64,000 nt of DNA. Source: Macrostomum hystrix (lineage: Eukaryota > Platyhelminthes > Macrostomidae). The stretch spans positions 124,001 to 188,000 of the forward strand of contig CATNEN010000034.1 of the NCBI GenBank assembly GCA_950097015.1. The letters run 5' to 3'. Shown in pieces: positions 1 to 10,930 of this stretch. Both the position numbers and the translations under genes were made by a program. Numbering within the stretch: the first letter of the stretch is position 1; each line of letters opens with the position of its first letter. The notes beneath the pieces were generated by a model that did not search any database, was not told where the DNA came from, and was given only the letters and a program-made list of their open reading frames with translations.

Positions 1-103
1 CAAAAAGGTCTTCAGCGCGCCCACACAAGCTTTCATTCATTAAAACAGATCACCTTTCCTTAAGTGTTTCTGCTGCAGCTGAACAAAGAAAGCCTACAAT
101 ACC
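1..103 (+). promoter_or_regulatory. 5' leader of alpha-tubulin copy A
   Basis: This segment aligns closely with 6668-6779 upstream of the second tubulin gene, so the duplication included the leader and perhaps the proximal promoter. Both copies carry a pyrimidine-rich stretch ending in TGTTTCTGCTGCAG (here about 66-79) a short distance before the ATG. It looks like a splice or trans-splice acceptor. That is inference; no transcript evidence is available. No clear TATA box is visible in the 103 bases present. Confidence 0.4.
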
Positions 104-1468
104 ATGCGCGAGTGCATCTCCATTCACATCGGCCAAGCCGGTGTTCAGATCGGCAACGCCTGCTGGGAGCTCTACTGCCTAGAGCACGGTATCCAGCCAG
201 ACGGAATGATGCTAGCGGGCAGAGAGAAGTGCGACGACTCAGCTGAAACCCTGTTCTCTGAGACAAGCTCTGGTCTGCACGTTCCTAGAGCATTGTTAGT
301 CGACTTAGAGCCGACTGTGGTTGACGAGGTCCGCACGGGTACCTACCGACAACTGTTCCACCCGGAGCAACTCATCTCTGGCAAGGAGGATGCAGCTAAC
401 AACTACGCACGCGGACACTACACTGCTGGCAAGGAAATCATTGGCAACGTGCGCGAGGTAGTGTCACGAGTGGCGGAGAACTGCAGCAGTCTGCAAGGTT
501 TCTTCGTGTTCCACTCCTTTGGCGGTGGCACTGGTGCCGGCTTCACTTCACTGCTGATGGAAAAACTGGGTACCGAGTATGGCAAAAAGGCCAAGCTGCA
601 GGGTTCCATCTATCCCGCTCCTCAGATCTGTAGTGCAGTGGTGGAGCCTTTCAACTCCATTCTCTGTACAAACGGCACGCAACGGCACTCGGACTGTTCG
701 TTCATTATGGACAACGAGGCTATCTATGATATCTGCAAAAAGAACTTGGACATTGATAGGCCAACGTACACCAATCTAAACAGGCTGATCGCTCAAGTCA
801 TCTCTTCAATTACTGTCTCTTTGCGGTTCGAAGGTTCATTGAACGTAGACATCACTGAGTTCCAGACGAACCTCGTGCCTTACCCGAAGATCCACTTCCC
901 TCTTGCAACGTACGCACCGATTATCTCTACCGAGAAAGCCAATCACGAGATGCTCAAAGTCCGAGACATCACCAACGAATGCTTCGAGTCGAAAAGTCAA
1001 CTGGTGAAGTGTGACCCGCGACACGGAAAATACATGGCCTGCTGTCTGCTGTACCGTGGAGATGTCTCTTCAAAGGATGTCAACGATTCCATTCAAAAGA
1101 TTAAGAGCAAACGCGATATCCAGTTTGTGGACTGGTGTCCTACAGGCTTTAAGGTAGGCCTAAACTTCCAGCCTCCTACCGTCGTACCTGGAGGCGATCT
1201 GGCGAAGGTGCCCCGAGCGCTCTGCATGCTAAGCAACACCACTGCAATCGCAGAGGCCTGGGATCGACTGGCATACAAGTTCGACCTAATGTACTCCAAA
1301 CGAGCATTTGTTCACTGGTACGTCGGAGAAGGTATGGAGGAAGGAGAGTTCGCCGAGGCACGCGAAGAGCTGGGCTCCATGCAAAAGGACTACGAAGAGG
1401 TCGGTGTGGACACTGTTGAAGGCGAGGAGGAAGAGGTCGAAGAGATGGATAAGGAAGGTTCGCAGTGA
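104..1468 (+). CDS. Divergent alpha-tubulin (copy A), intronless
   Basis: A 454-residue alpha-tubulin, the GTP-binding subunit of the microtubule heterodimer. It opens with the MREC tetrapeptide typical of alpha-tubulins. It keeps the T4 phosphate loop as GGGTGAG (the usual form is GGGTGSG) and the catalytic glutamate in VDITEF. The 3' half is standard ([35 protein letters not shown]). Oddities: the H1-S2 loop is two residues shorter than usual and has Arg rather than Lys at position 40, with a Lys at 42. The acidic tail ends in GSQ, not Tyr, so it cannot enter the classic tyrosination cycle. There is no intron. The paralogue at 6780-8150 is nearly identical in long tracts and clearly different in others. 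No AATAAA lies just downstream; an AGTAAA occurs at about 1524. Start chosen at the MREC ATG. Confidence 0.96.
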   Translation: MRECISIHIGQAGVQIGNACWELYCLEHGIQPDGMMLAGREKCDDSAETLFSETSSGLHVPRALLVDLEPTVVDEVRTGTYRQLFHPEQLISGKEDAANNYARGHYTAGKEIIGNVREVVSRVAENCSSLQGFFVFHSFGGGTGAGFTSLLMEKLGTEYGKKAKLQGSIYPAPQICSAVVEPFNSILCTNGTQRHSDCSFIMDNEAIYDICKKNLDIDRPTYTNLNRLIAQVISSITVSLRFEGSLNVDITEFQTNLVPYPKIHFPLATYAPIISTEKANHEMLKVRDITNECFESKSQLVKCDPRHGKYMACCLLYRGDVSSKDVNDSIQKIKSKRDIQFVDWCPTGFKVGLNFQPPTVVPGGDLAKVPRALCMLSNTTAIAEAWDRLAYKFDLMYSKRAFVHWYVGEGMEEGEFAEAREELGSMQKDYEEVGVDTVEGEEEEVEEMDKEGSQ

Positions 1469-2880
1469 ACGAAAATGTCAAATGCGATATGTCTGGACTC
1501 TTCAAAGGACATCATTGAAAAGTAGTAAAAAAGTTGTAAATACTCGTACATTATGTCTGACTTCTACCGGAAAACTTTGAGATAGCTATTTTGGCACATC
1601 AATTACGTGCTGCTTTAGGAAGCTCTTTTATTTATTTTTATTATTACTGTGACTACATGAATGCGTCGCTACAAGTTGCCAGTATGGCATCTATTTTATG
1701 TCTACTTTTCGTTTTCTGTTTTTTTACTCAAAGAAGCACTTTTGCTTTTCAATCTTGCGTCACCTTTACTTTAGCCTATTTTGCAATATGAATTGAATCC
1801 GGTTATCCCCTCAACAGGTGCATAGTTTTATCACTTGTGCCAAATAGAAATACTTGTCATAACACCTGCACTTTATGTAAAATATGCTTAGAATGCAAAG
1901 CATAGTTCGCCTATACGTAAATTAGAACAACGGGTTGAGCTTTTCATGCTTAGTTTAAAAATATCTGAGTGTTGAATTCTATAAAAAAATCGATATCAAG
2001 GAGTCTAAGTTATACAGCAAGGGATGCACATAATAGTCTTGGCTCCTCGCTGGGGGACATTGGTCTTTATTGCTATAATTGGAGAACAATGTTATCTGCT
2101 AAAGGGGGACACTTTTTCGCAGCTAAAAGGAGATATTGTGCTGAATCCCTGCCCAATAAATAAGGAACTCCTGTCCAAAAATGCAGGATCACAGAAGAGT
2201 GGGCTACACTGTTGTTTTGAACTTCGATTTTTCGCGTACCTATCTGGTGACTCATGATCTCACTGAGACATTCTCATTATGTAGCCCACTTCTATGTAAG
2301 CGGGTACAAATCCCTATTAGGAGATGATTGAGTTTGCATCATTTGCTATGGAAGCCCAGTACTGTATGCTTCCCTTAAGTTATTTGAAATGTAGAGGCAG
2401 CTTGCCAAGTTCTGATAGGGCACCATTACTGTCTGTGTTCTGACTACACTAGCCTATTAATAGCCTAGCAGTTCTTAAAGTTGATCCACTCAAAAAGGCT
2501 TCAATCCATGGTTTCAGGCTCTACCGCCTCACGATTCCACGTACGCCTCAAGATCACTTCAGAGTAAGCTTGCCGCGCACTAAACGTGAGGCTTCTTTTT
2601 CTTTGTCCGGCGAACGTGCGCCGCTGGTCAAGAGTGGTCTAGATAGGCGACTGTTGTCAAAGTCAGTTATTAGTGCGATTCGAAGCCCTAAAGGTGGATA
2701 CCCGGGGCACAAGGGGTTAGACCGCCACCGCGTTCTCCTCACCCTCGTCAGGCAAGGGCTTGACCACGAGGTGGTCGACGGGCCTTGGGAGAGTCCCATA
2801 GGCCGCCACTCTGGAGCACCTCACGATCCTGCTCTTCGGGAATAAGATGCGTCATCTCAACAACAGCTACGCCTACTGAC
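1469..2880. other. Spacer without a supportable gene
   Basis: The first kilobase is AT-rich 3' flank of tubulin copy A, with one TACTCGTA octamer at 1541-1548. From about 2500 the base composition becomes GC-rich, which probably marks the start of the decayed retroelement that is recognisable from 2890. Short open frames here do not resemble a family I recognise. Confidence 0.4.
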
Positions 2881-2889
2881 CACCGGTCC

Positions 2890-4480
2890 GGTCCGCACAT
2901 CAGCCAGAGACAGCAGGCTGCATACTGATAGGTGGCGGGACCCGCTCACCGATTCTGATGCAACAGGTGAGGAGCTTGAAGACTGGATGATCAACCACAG
3001 CTAGACGACCTTGAACAACGGAAGCCCAACACGTTTGAGCCCAGGAGGAGCTGAATCGACACGGACATCTCTCTGCCACGCAAAGTTGTCCAGCCGTGTC
3101 AGCTGGTGCGTCAAAGGCCACGGGGTCGGATCACCTACCTGTACTGCTTATTTTTGCGTTCACGCAACCGAAAGGCAGCCGCCAACCAGCGTGCGGTTAT
3201 GTCCAGCGGACATAAACAGCTCCGTGACTGGTCGGCCGATGCTTTCGGGTCGATAGAGGCAGCCAACATCGACTTCTGCAGCCGCCTCACTCCGCTGCCA
3301 GCTGCATTCCACGTGCGAGCGTCAAAAAGACCAAGAGCTGGTGGAATGACAACTGCTGTACAGCACAACGGGCCACGCGTGAGACGCTCGCAGTCTTGCG
3401 GGCTGCCCAGGGCGACGAGGACGCGGCAGCGGCCTGCCGCACAGCTCCTGAGACTACTGAACGACTCTTCAGCCAGGCAGCCTGGCAGCAGTTTGTCTCC
3501 GGCTTGTCGGCTCGCCCGCCAGAATCCAAAGTGCTCCTGGACACGCCGCTTCAGCGGGGCGAAACGACAGCAACTTGGGGCAGGGAGAAAGCGCACCTGG
3601 CGAAAAGAACCCACACGTCCGGCTGCCGCCCCCTTCCCCGCTTGGCTTGCTGCTGTGTGTGAGGTGCCCGTGTCCAGGGGTCTAGATGGCGCGATGGGCG
3701 ACTCCCGCCTAGTTCGCCGGCCTGGGGGCATGCCGTTCCTGCGCTTGTGCGTCAATTAGTGCCCCAGGCCCCCTACAATTAAGTAAAGTAAGAGCTGAGA
3801 GTCTCCTCAGCGTGGCGCACGGCCATTATTTGTCCCATTGCCAAGAAAGACAAGCGACCCACAAGCCTACTACCGTCCAGTCTTGCGGCTGAAATGTGTA
3901 GGCAGGACCTCGAGTCCATGGTCAACAGTCGCATGAAAGCCTCGGCCGAGGAGAACGTCTTGATCGCCGAGGAGCAAGCAGGCTTCCGAGCGGGTCGCTG
4001 CACCATCGATGCCGTGGCCTAGCTAGCTCAACCTGCGTTCGACTCTCTACAGACACGGCCAATGACCAGGAGCTTGCTAGCCAACTTCGACTTTCTGGCA
4101 GCATTCGATCGCACTATGCGCCTTTGGTTTCGCACGAACTCGCTTGGGTAAGTGCAACGACCGGCTGCGGTGGCATCAATCGTTTCTGGCTGACAGCCGC
4201 GCCTGGGGGACACAATTCAGTTGGCTTTAAGTCTTGAAAGAAGGCGTGCCGCAATGCAGTCCGCTCTCACCTCTGCTCTTCTACATCGCCACTTGAACCC
4301 TGCCGAGAGCCATTTAAGTGTCGGCCCACCCAGTACGCGGACGACCTCACTTGGAAGCTACTGATTTGGCAGCGGGGCCCAGGAAGCCTGGACATCAGAG
4401 GCAGCATCCCGACGGGACGCCTAAGCTGCTCAACGACAGCGGAGGCCGCTGCGGCCGCGGCTGGTCTCGAGCCGACCCTC
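2890..4480 (+). pseudogene. Decayed non-LTR retrotransposon (endonuclease and reverse transcriptase remnants)
   Basis: Motifs of a LINE-type ORF2 appear in order but in different frames. GSDHLPV, the APE endonuclease C-terminal motif, is at about 3123-3143. SWWND, the usual linker motif after the endonuclease, is at about 3335-3350. KKDKRP is near 3848. AEEQAGFRAGR, the RT fingers motif, is at about 3968-4000. NFDFLAAFDRT, RT motif A, is at about 4084-4115. EGVPQCSPLSPLLFY, RT motif B, is at about 4233-4280. QYADDL, the catalytic motif C, is at about 4330-4347. Many frameshifts and in-frame stops show it is dead. The long overlapping frames at 3106-3759 and 3135-3755 are incidental. The clade is unresolved (jockey/CR1-like). 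It abuts a gypsy remnant at about 4500-4600. Confidence 0.7.
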
Positions 4481-4599
4481 GCCAATCTTCAAAGACGCCC
4501 CAGCATGCCTGTCTGGCTCTTGTTTGTCTCCAAGACCACGCAACGGCTCAGGCGTCTATGTTACTGGAGCAGCTCGCCACCGACCACCGGTTCACTGTC

Positions 4600-5512
4600 A
4601 TCTGGGTGCTGCGGAGGCTAAGCCACGCTTTTTCAAGGCCAGGCCGGTCCCCTACGCGCTCCGAGAACGCGTAGACGACGAGCTCCGGCGGATGGAGGCG
4701 GACGGCATCATCACGCCAGTCAAGTACTCGGACTGGGCGGCGCCCATCGTGCCCGTGGTTAAGAAGAACGGTGCAGTGCGGATCTGTGGAGACTATAAGC
4801 TGACCTACAATGCGGAGGCCACGCCAGAGCTGTACCCGCTGCCGCGCATCGAGGACCTGTTCGCCAAGTTGGGCGGCGGCGGCAAGTGGTCCAAGCTGGA
4901 CATGTCAAACGCCTTTCTGCAGCTGCCCCTGTCTAAGGACAGTAAGATCTTTTCGACCATCAACACGCAGCGAGGTCTGTTCCAGCTGAGCCGCATGCCA
5001 TTTGGCATCAACTGCGCCAGCGCCGTGTTCCAGCGCACGCTCGACTCTCTGCTCGGTGACCTGGAGTCGGTACAAGTCTTCGTTGACGATATCCTGGTGA
5101 CAGGCAGGACTCTGCAGCATCATCGCGAGAATCTCACCAAGGTCCTTCAACGCCTCCAGGTGAACAGAGGGCAGAGGGCACTGTCGTGTCCGCCGGGTCC
5201 CGCAACTGCGCCGTCGACGTTCGCGGAACCATCCACCGGCGGCACACCAACCAGCTGCTGTCGGCCGCCCTCCCACCGCCGACAACTCCCGTGACCCCGC
5301 CAGTAGTCACAGCCAAGGCACCGTCAACCTTGGCGGAGCCTGGCGGTCACGACATTGAGGCAACGACAGTCGGGGCAGCCGCCGACGCTACCGACGCCGC
5401 CAACGCTAACGCATCCCCGATGGGCACACCAGCTCGACGCTACCCGCTACGGCAAAGGCGACCACCCGAGCGTAACAGAAGTAAAAATATTTTTTCCTTT
5501 TTCTTAAAGTAG
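4600..5512 (+). pseudogene. Internally deleted Ty3/gypsy pol remnant
   Basis: The frame covering 4524-5294 contains a gypsy-type reverse transcriptase from about 4625: GIITPVKYSDWAAPIVPVVK, then KLDMSNAFLQLPL, FQLSRMPFGI and the catalytic FVDDILV at about 5077-5097. After about 5160 the frame changes to one (5186-5512) that reads like the extreme C-terminus of a gypsy Pol, with a GTIHRRHTNQL motif and a basic RRYPLRQRRPPERN tail. RNase H and integrase are therefore missing, which indicates an internal deletion of roughly 1.5-2 kb compared with a full gypsy pol. No LTR is visible on either side. The RT sequence differs from the gypsy element at 44-56 kb, so this is a separate family. Confidence 0.8.
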
Positions 5513-5768
5513 CTCTATGATTTCACAACGCAAGCACATAAGTTCACACACCCTCCTTCGCATTGTCAATATTTGCAGGTGATAAAACATTTGACTGGCT
5601 TTACTTTTATAGAAAGTTTTTTAGCAATGCCTGAATTATTGAACTGGAACAGAAACGTCAGGAACTGCGGGCTGGTCAGAGTCTGACATCATGGACGATG
5701 AGTTGGAGGTCAAACTAACTAAACGCAGCCTCAACGGCCACGAGTAGCCCAGAGGACAGGGGGGAGCG

Positions 5769-5972
5769 TCAGATCGCGCGCCTGAGGGCCAGCGACCGAA
5801 ACCGCGTCACGGTGTCCGCTTGGTCGGGGGCGTCCATCAGCAGCCGGTCGATGTAGCGAGCCATGCGACCCTGCCTACGCCTGCGCGGTCCCTGCAGCGT
5901 CAGCAGCAGAACGTCCTGCAGCGGCTCCGGGCAGTAGGCTTCCGCCCGAATCACGTGCCCGGCCAGCCGCAT
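5769..5972 (-). pseudogene. 5'-truncated RTE-like non-LTR fragment (ORF C-terminus)
   Basis: The 67-residue minus-strand frame (RLAGHVIRAEAYCPEPLQ, then VLLLTLQGPRRR and GRMARYIDRLL) matches a degraded plus-strand stretch at about 9633-9740 in the same window (GHLIHAEEYCP, EVLLLTPQAP). Both are the C-terminal tail of one non-LTR family whose RT domain is recognisable at 8690-9200. Only the last ~200 bp of coding sequence is present here, as expected of abortive target-primed reverse transcription. It lies in inverse orientation to the second copy, so tubulin copy B is bracketed by two fragments of the same family. Confidence 0.65.
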
Positions 5973-6667
5973 GTAACAAGACTTAACATTCTCTGCTGAA
6001 GCACCGCCTTGCTTCAGGTGAAGTCAAACCTGCTTCAGGAACTCGGATAAATCTTGTAAACTGTGTCAGCCACATGCGTAATGCTGCTCATCTGGTGATC
6101 TTGATGAGCGGTGGACCCAAATCATCGGCATAAAAACCCTCTCTAGCACCAGAACTGTGGTACCTTCTATTAGTATCCTTTAGTTGTTTATTGACTTATT
6201 GAGCAGCGTTCCGCCTGCTCTGCCGCCATGTGCTGCTGAATTTGCTAATCGGAGGTACATAATACCTTGTGCTTTGCCAACCAACTCGATTAATCAACTC
6301 GATTTAACTTGCAATTCGCTCTAACATATTTATTTTCCCTCCTCACTATAAAATGACTTTTCCATGACCATCGTTTTATCACGATGACCCCTAAATTATT
6401 GGGTCTTTAAACTGAATTTATAGTACTCGTGATTTTGCGCAAAGTCAAAAGTGCAAACCAGATTTCAAAATGATAACCTTTAATTTTCGACTTTTATGTA
6501 AGAATCACATAGCTCTTATTCACTGCTGCATATTTGAATTGAAAGTCCACAAAAGTCACATCATTAGTCTAGGGTCAAGGCTGAAAAACCCGCGAGGTCT
6601 AGCCCCCGAGGGCCGTTATATGCCATAGACACATTTCTAGCCCTGTAACCGACGGACAGCCAAGGGT
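5973..6667. other. Spacer upstream of tubulin copy B
   Basis: AT-rich DNA with no supportable gene. Homology to the start of the window begins at about 6668. Confidence 0.4.
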
Positions 6668-6779
6668 CCTAAAGAACTCGTCAGCGGGCCCACTCGAGCT
6701 TTCATTCATCAGAGCAGATCAACTTTCCTCAAGTGTTTCTGCTGCAGCTGCACAAGCTCGATTTGCCCCCGATCAGATC
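6668..6779 (+). promoter_or_regulatory. 5' leader of alpha-tubulin copy B, duplicated with the gene
   Basis: It aligns with 1-103. It shares the GCTTTCATTCAT block and the pyrimidine-rich TGTTTCTGCTGCAG (here about 6735-6748), which would serve as a splice or trans-splice acceptor. The last ~30 bases before the ATG differ between the copies. Confidence 0.4.
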
Positions 6780-8150
6780 ATGCGCGAGTGCATCTCCATT
6801 CACGTCGGCCAAGCCGGTGTTCAGATCGGCAACGCCTGCTGGGAGCTCTACTGCCTGGAGCATGGTATCCAGCCCAATGGCGAGTTGATGCCCGGCTTAG
6901 AGAATTGCAAAAGTTCCGCTGATACTTTCTTCTTAGAGGCCGGCAATAGTCTCTACGTTCCGAGGGCACTTTTTATTGACCTGGAGCCGACAGTGATTGA
7001 CGAGATCCGTGTTGGGGCCTACCGACAACTGTTCCACCCGGAGCAACTCATCTCTGGCAAGGAGGATGCAGCTAACAACTACGCACGCGGACACTACACA
7101 ATCGGCAAGGAGATCATTAACAACGTGCGCGACGTCATTAATCGAGTGGTGGAGAACTGCAGCAGTCTGCAAGGTTTCTTCGTGTTCCACTCCTTTGGCG
7201 GTGGCACTGGTGCCGGCTTCACTTCACTGCTGATGGAAAAACTGGCTACCGAGTATGGCAAAAAGACTAAGATTCAGAGCTCCGTCTATCCCGCTCCTCA
7301 GATCTGCACTGCAGTGGTGGAGCCTCTTAACTCTATTCTGTGCACGTATAGTACGATCCGGCACTCCGAATGCTCATTCATTATCGACAACGAGGCTATC
7401 TATGACGTCTGTTTAAAAAACTTGGACATCGATAAGCCATCCTACACCAATCTAAACAGGCTGATCGCTCAAGTCATCTCTTCAATTACTGTCTCTTTGC
7501 GGTTCGAAGGTTCATTGAACGTAGACATCACTGAGTTCCAGACGAACCTCGTGCCTTACCCGAAGATCCACTTCCCTCTTGCAACGTACGCTCCATTTAT
7601 TTCGGCCGAGAAAGCTAACCGCGAGCAGCTCAAAGTCCGCGAAATCACAGATGCCTGCTTTACGCCATCAAATCAACTGGTGAAGTGTGACCCGCGACAC
7701 GGAAAATACATGGCCTGCTGCCTGCTGTACCGTGGAGATGTCTCTTCAAAGGACGTCAACGATTCCATTCAAAAGATTAAGAGCAAACGCGATATCCAGT
7801 TTGTGGACTGGTGTCCTACAGGCTTTAAGGTAGGCCTAAACTTCCAGCCTCCTACCGTCGTACCTGGAGGCGATCTGGCGAAGGTGCCCCGAGCGCTCTG
7901 CATGCTAAGCAACACTACTGCAATCGCAGAGGCCTGGGATCGACTGGCATACAAGTTCGACCTAATGTACTCCAAACGAGCATTTGTTCACTGGTACGTC
8001 GGAGAAGGTATGGAGGAAGGAGAGTTCGCCGAGGCACGCGAAGAGCTGGGCTCCATGCAAAAGGACTACGAAGAGGTCGGTGTGGACACTGTTGAAGGCG
8101 AGGAGGAAGAGGTCGAAGAGATGGATAAGGATGGTGCTGATGGTGAATAA
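6780..8150 (+). CDS. Divergent alpha-tubulin (copy B), intronless
   Basis: A 456-residue alpha-tubulin paralogue of 104-1468, at a constant offset of 6676 bases through almost the whole gene. MREC start, GGGTGAG T4 loop, VDITEF catalytic glutamate and the intact C-terminal half are all present. The H1-S2 loop is again short and has Leu at position 40, so the lumenal acetylation site is lost. The tail ends DKDGADGE without a terminal Tyr. Most amino-acid differences from copy A fall in four patches (about 6871-7016, 7098-7150, scattered over 7247-7446, and 7587-7678). Between these the nucleotide sequences are identical, or nearly so even at silent sites. An AATAAA follows the stop codon directly. 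Confidence 0.96.
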   Translation: MRECISIHVGQAGVQIGNACWELYCLEHGIQPNGELMPGLENCKSSADTFFLEAGNSLYVPRALFIDLEPTVIDEIRVGAYRQLFHPEQLISGKEDAANNYARGHYTIGKEIINNVRDVINRVVENCSSLQGFFVFHSFGGGTGAGFTSLLMEKLATEYGKKTKIQSSVYPAPQICTAVVEPLNSILCTYSTIRHSECSFIIDNEAIYDVCLKNLDIDKPSYTNLNRLIAQVISSITVSLRFEGSLNVDITEFQTNLVPYPKIHFPLATYAPFISAEKANREQLKVREITDACFTPSNQLVKCDPRHGKYMACCLLYRGDVSSKDVNDSIQKIKSKRDIQFVDWCPTGFKVGLNFQPPTVVPGGDLAKVPRALCMLSNTTAIAEAWDRLAYKFDLMYSKRAFVHWYVGEGMEEGEFAEAREELGSMQKDYEEVGVDTVEGEEEEVEEMDKDGADGE

Positions 8151-8158
8151 ACTACATC

Positions 8159-8164
8159 AATAAA
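8159..8164 (+). terminator. AATAAA polyadenylation signal of tubulin copy B
   Basis: A canonical hexamer eight bases after the stop codon, giving a very short 3' UTR. Confidence 0.65.
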
Positions 8165-8639
8165 GTTTTGAGACATTATGCGTAAACAATTCTTTTTGCA
8201 GATCAGACAAAGTTCGATGCACTGTCGCCTTCACTTCAATATAGATTTTTTATGTGCAATGGCTTTCCTTTTTTTAACTGGTCTGAAGTTAAAGACCTTT
8301 TTTCGTTTTTTTGTTAAAAGTTGCTGACATCTTTGAAATATAAAAAGCATGTTGTCTCAAATACAAAGAATATTTGTTTCGATTCAACCACTATAAGATT
8401 TATCTAAAACTTTCGTTGTCTTTCCGAATCATTTACTAAACGCTTAAATTCTCATAACTGCCGCAGTGCGTTGGGAGCCATTGGAGAGAATATCGTCAAG
8501 CCGTCAGTATAGACGGCTCTGATGTTTTTATGAAGAATCTGGACCAATTTATCTGCAGCATCTGAAGAATTATCCAGGCATCTTAATTGCCTGCAGCCCT
8601 GCGCTGCGAAGCAGTTTAGCCGGAGCTGTTATCGCGGTT

Positions 8640-9775
8640 GTAGCCCGTGCTGGATGCGTACCTGTTGCCCGATTAGAACAGGCTCTAGCCCTATCGCGGC
8701 ACCGTGGCGCAGATGATCCTAGCTCTTCATCGAGTCACCGAGGCAGCACGCATCCGTCAGTTACCCTCATCCTGATCTTAATTTCTTTTAACGACTCGGT
8801 GTTAAATGGTCACGCCCATCAGTGCTTCGCGCTTACAACCAGAGCAGCTGGTTTCTGCGTTATGGCGACGTACTACGACACGAAGGCTGCTATAATGACT
8901 CCGGACGGACTATTGAATCCATTTGAAAAATCCTTCGGAGTGCTCCAAGGAAACACACTGGCGCCGTTCCTGTTCTTTGGACTTCGACTGGGTATAATTG
9001 CGTAGACTAACGACGACGGTTTTCTGCTACGGCGACGCGTGGGACGCGCTCAGCGTGGGCGCGCTCAGCGTGCTTGGTTTCGCCGACAATTTCGAGATGC
9101 TGTCCTCGACTGTCGAAGGTGCCCACCGGCAGGTGGACAAGCCTGATGCGAGCATGCCCTGTTGGTCAACACGCAGACGACCGTCTCGCTCTGCGTGAAG
9201 GGCGACACCGAGTGCGCAATCTTCTGCCGATGCGCTTACGGGCAAGGTGAAGAAACTCACGCGCTATCAGCGATTCGCCTAACCTCGGTCGTCTGGTGCC
9301 GGACGTCCGCCGACGATCTGTCGGCGCCACCGCGGGCTTGCCTAGGCAGCATTCCACTCTGTCAGGGCCATCCTGCAGTTTGTGTAGCCCTACCGACAGA
9401 GGGCGGCGCTGTTCCTGGCTGTAGTCGGGACTGTCCTGCTTGTCGACAAGCAGGACAACACCGAGAGGTAGAACCTGACAGAGGCGCTGGAGTGTCAAGT
9501 CGATGAAGCACACGCTTGAAGCGCCTGCTGCGTGTTGTCTTTAGAATAAACTCTGACGAGTACACCACCACGCCGTACTTTATTGCCGCGCCGGCCTTGC
9601 CCGCCCAAGCGACCTACTGCGCCGTCAGCGACAACAGCTGGAAGGACACCTGATCCATGCCGAGGAGTACTGCCCCTAGCCTGTGCTGGAGGTGCTGCTG
9701 CTCACGCCGCAGGCCCCCTTTTTGCGGGGGCATGAGCGAACACGGTCGTACATCTGCCCAGGTGTTAGCCAAATC
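8640..9775 (+). pseudogene. Decayed RTE-like non-LTR retrotransposon
   Basis: Reverse transcriptase motifs are spread over several frames: VAQMILALHRVTEAARIRQLP at about 8707-8770, TPDGLLNPFEKSFGVLQGN at about 8899-8955, followed by TLAPFLFFG, LGFADNFEMLSSTVEGAHRQVD at about 9073-9140 (the catalytic YADD position reads FADN), and the C-terminal GHLIHAEEYCP at about 9625-9665. GVLQG-TLAPFLF is characteristic of RTE/Craft-type elements. Multiple frameshifts and stops make it a pseudogene. No endonuclease domain is visible upstream, so it is 5'-truncated. Confidence 0.7.
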
Positions 9776-10895
9776 TACGGCTTTGTAAATTTGTACATTT
9801 TCATTTTAGGCCAATATAACATTCCCTTACTTTTCTATTTCCAAACGTCGTTGTGATTGAGTAGTTAAGAGTTTTAAGATATTCAATTTACTATAAGAGC
9901 ACTATGAAGTCGGTTTAATTTTGTCAGCTTTCATTTATCGATATACTTATCTACATAGTAAGAATGGCATTAATATATATATAAATGCAAATATATTTAT
10001 TTAAAAGCTTTTTATATTTGCACTTAGAAATAGGTGCGTCGACTTTGTTAGTATGGCATGCTCTAGTGAAGCTTTAAATATCTAGAATTTAAATGAAGTT
10101 TTATCGTTGATTTATATATATATTAACCTTCAATTAATTCTCACTTCATCATTCATGTAATATCACCGTTGATTCCTAAATTAGTATAGCTATAGAGTAC
10201 AAATGCATGTAAAATTTATAACGAAACATGAAAGTTTAGTACTAGGCTTTTGAATTGGTTTATCTAAACTTTAATAATAATAACAATTTATTAACTTGCT
10301 AAATCTTTTGTTCTGCAAGATAATTGATAGTTCACCGATGTTAAAACAGACAAGACGGAGCATTATTAGTTAGTTCATTTGCAATACTATATGTTAGACA
10401 ATTTAATAAATTCTCTTTCTTTAATGGAGAAAGTATCTTTATAGTGATACCTAGGCAGCATTAAAATCTTCGTCAAGTCAAATCCTGAGTTAGAATACTT
10501 TATAATTTTTTCCAGAACTGTTTATTGTAAGTTATTCATAGGCCTAGTCTATTTTGTAATTTTATGTATAGATTAGAAAGTATATTACGTAGGTATATAT
10601 AAAGATATTTTAACAATATATTAGATGTATATAAATATATGCAGTTTTTGATTGCTTTCCTTAATTCTTAAAAATCTTTCTGCACTACTTAGAAATAAAT
10701 TAACTATGCCAATGCTAGATAGTCATTTCAGTTTTTATATTTTTCTATAACTTGTCTTTAATGACAACCGAAAAATATTATAGTTTTAATGGTAGCATTT
10801 TTTGTCTTATCAGTTTTGTAAAATGCAAATTTAGCTCAAAGGAAGTTCATTTAAAATATTAAACTCATCAAGCAAGCACTATCTATATACCATTT
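9776..10895. other. AT-rich intergenic DNA upstream of the NEK gene
   Basis: Very AT-rich with runs such as TATATATATATA near 9970, and no coding frame. It presumably contains the promoter of the kinase gene at 10931. AATATTTCAG just before the start codon (AG at about 10910-10911) could be a trans-splice or 5' UTR intron acceptor. Confidence 0.35.
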
Positions 10896-10930
10896 TGCGT
10901 AAATATTTCAGTATATTATATTGCTTTACA

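Noticed and set aside
3106-3759. Two long opposing open frames (217 and 206 codons)
   Set aside because: GC-rich remnants of a decayed LINE; the recognisable LINE motifs (SDHLPV, SWWND) are in other frames.
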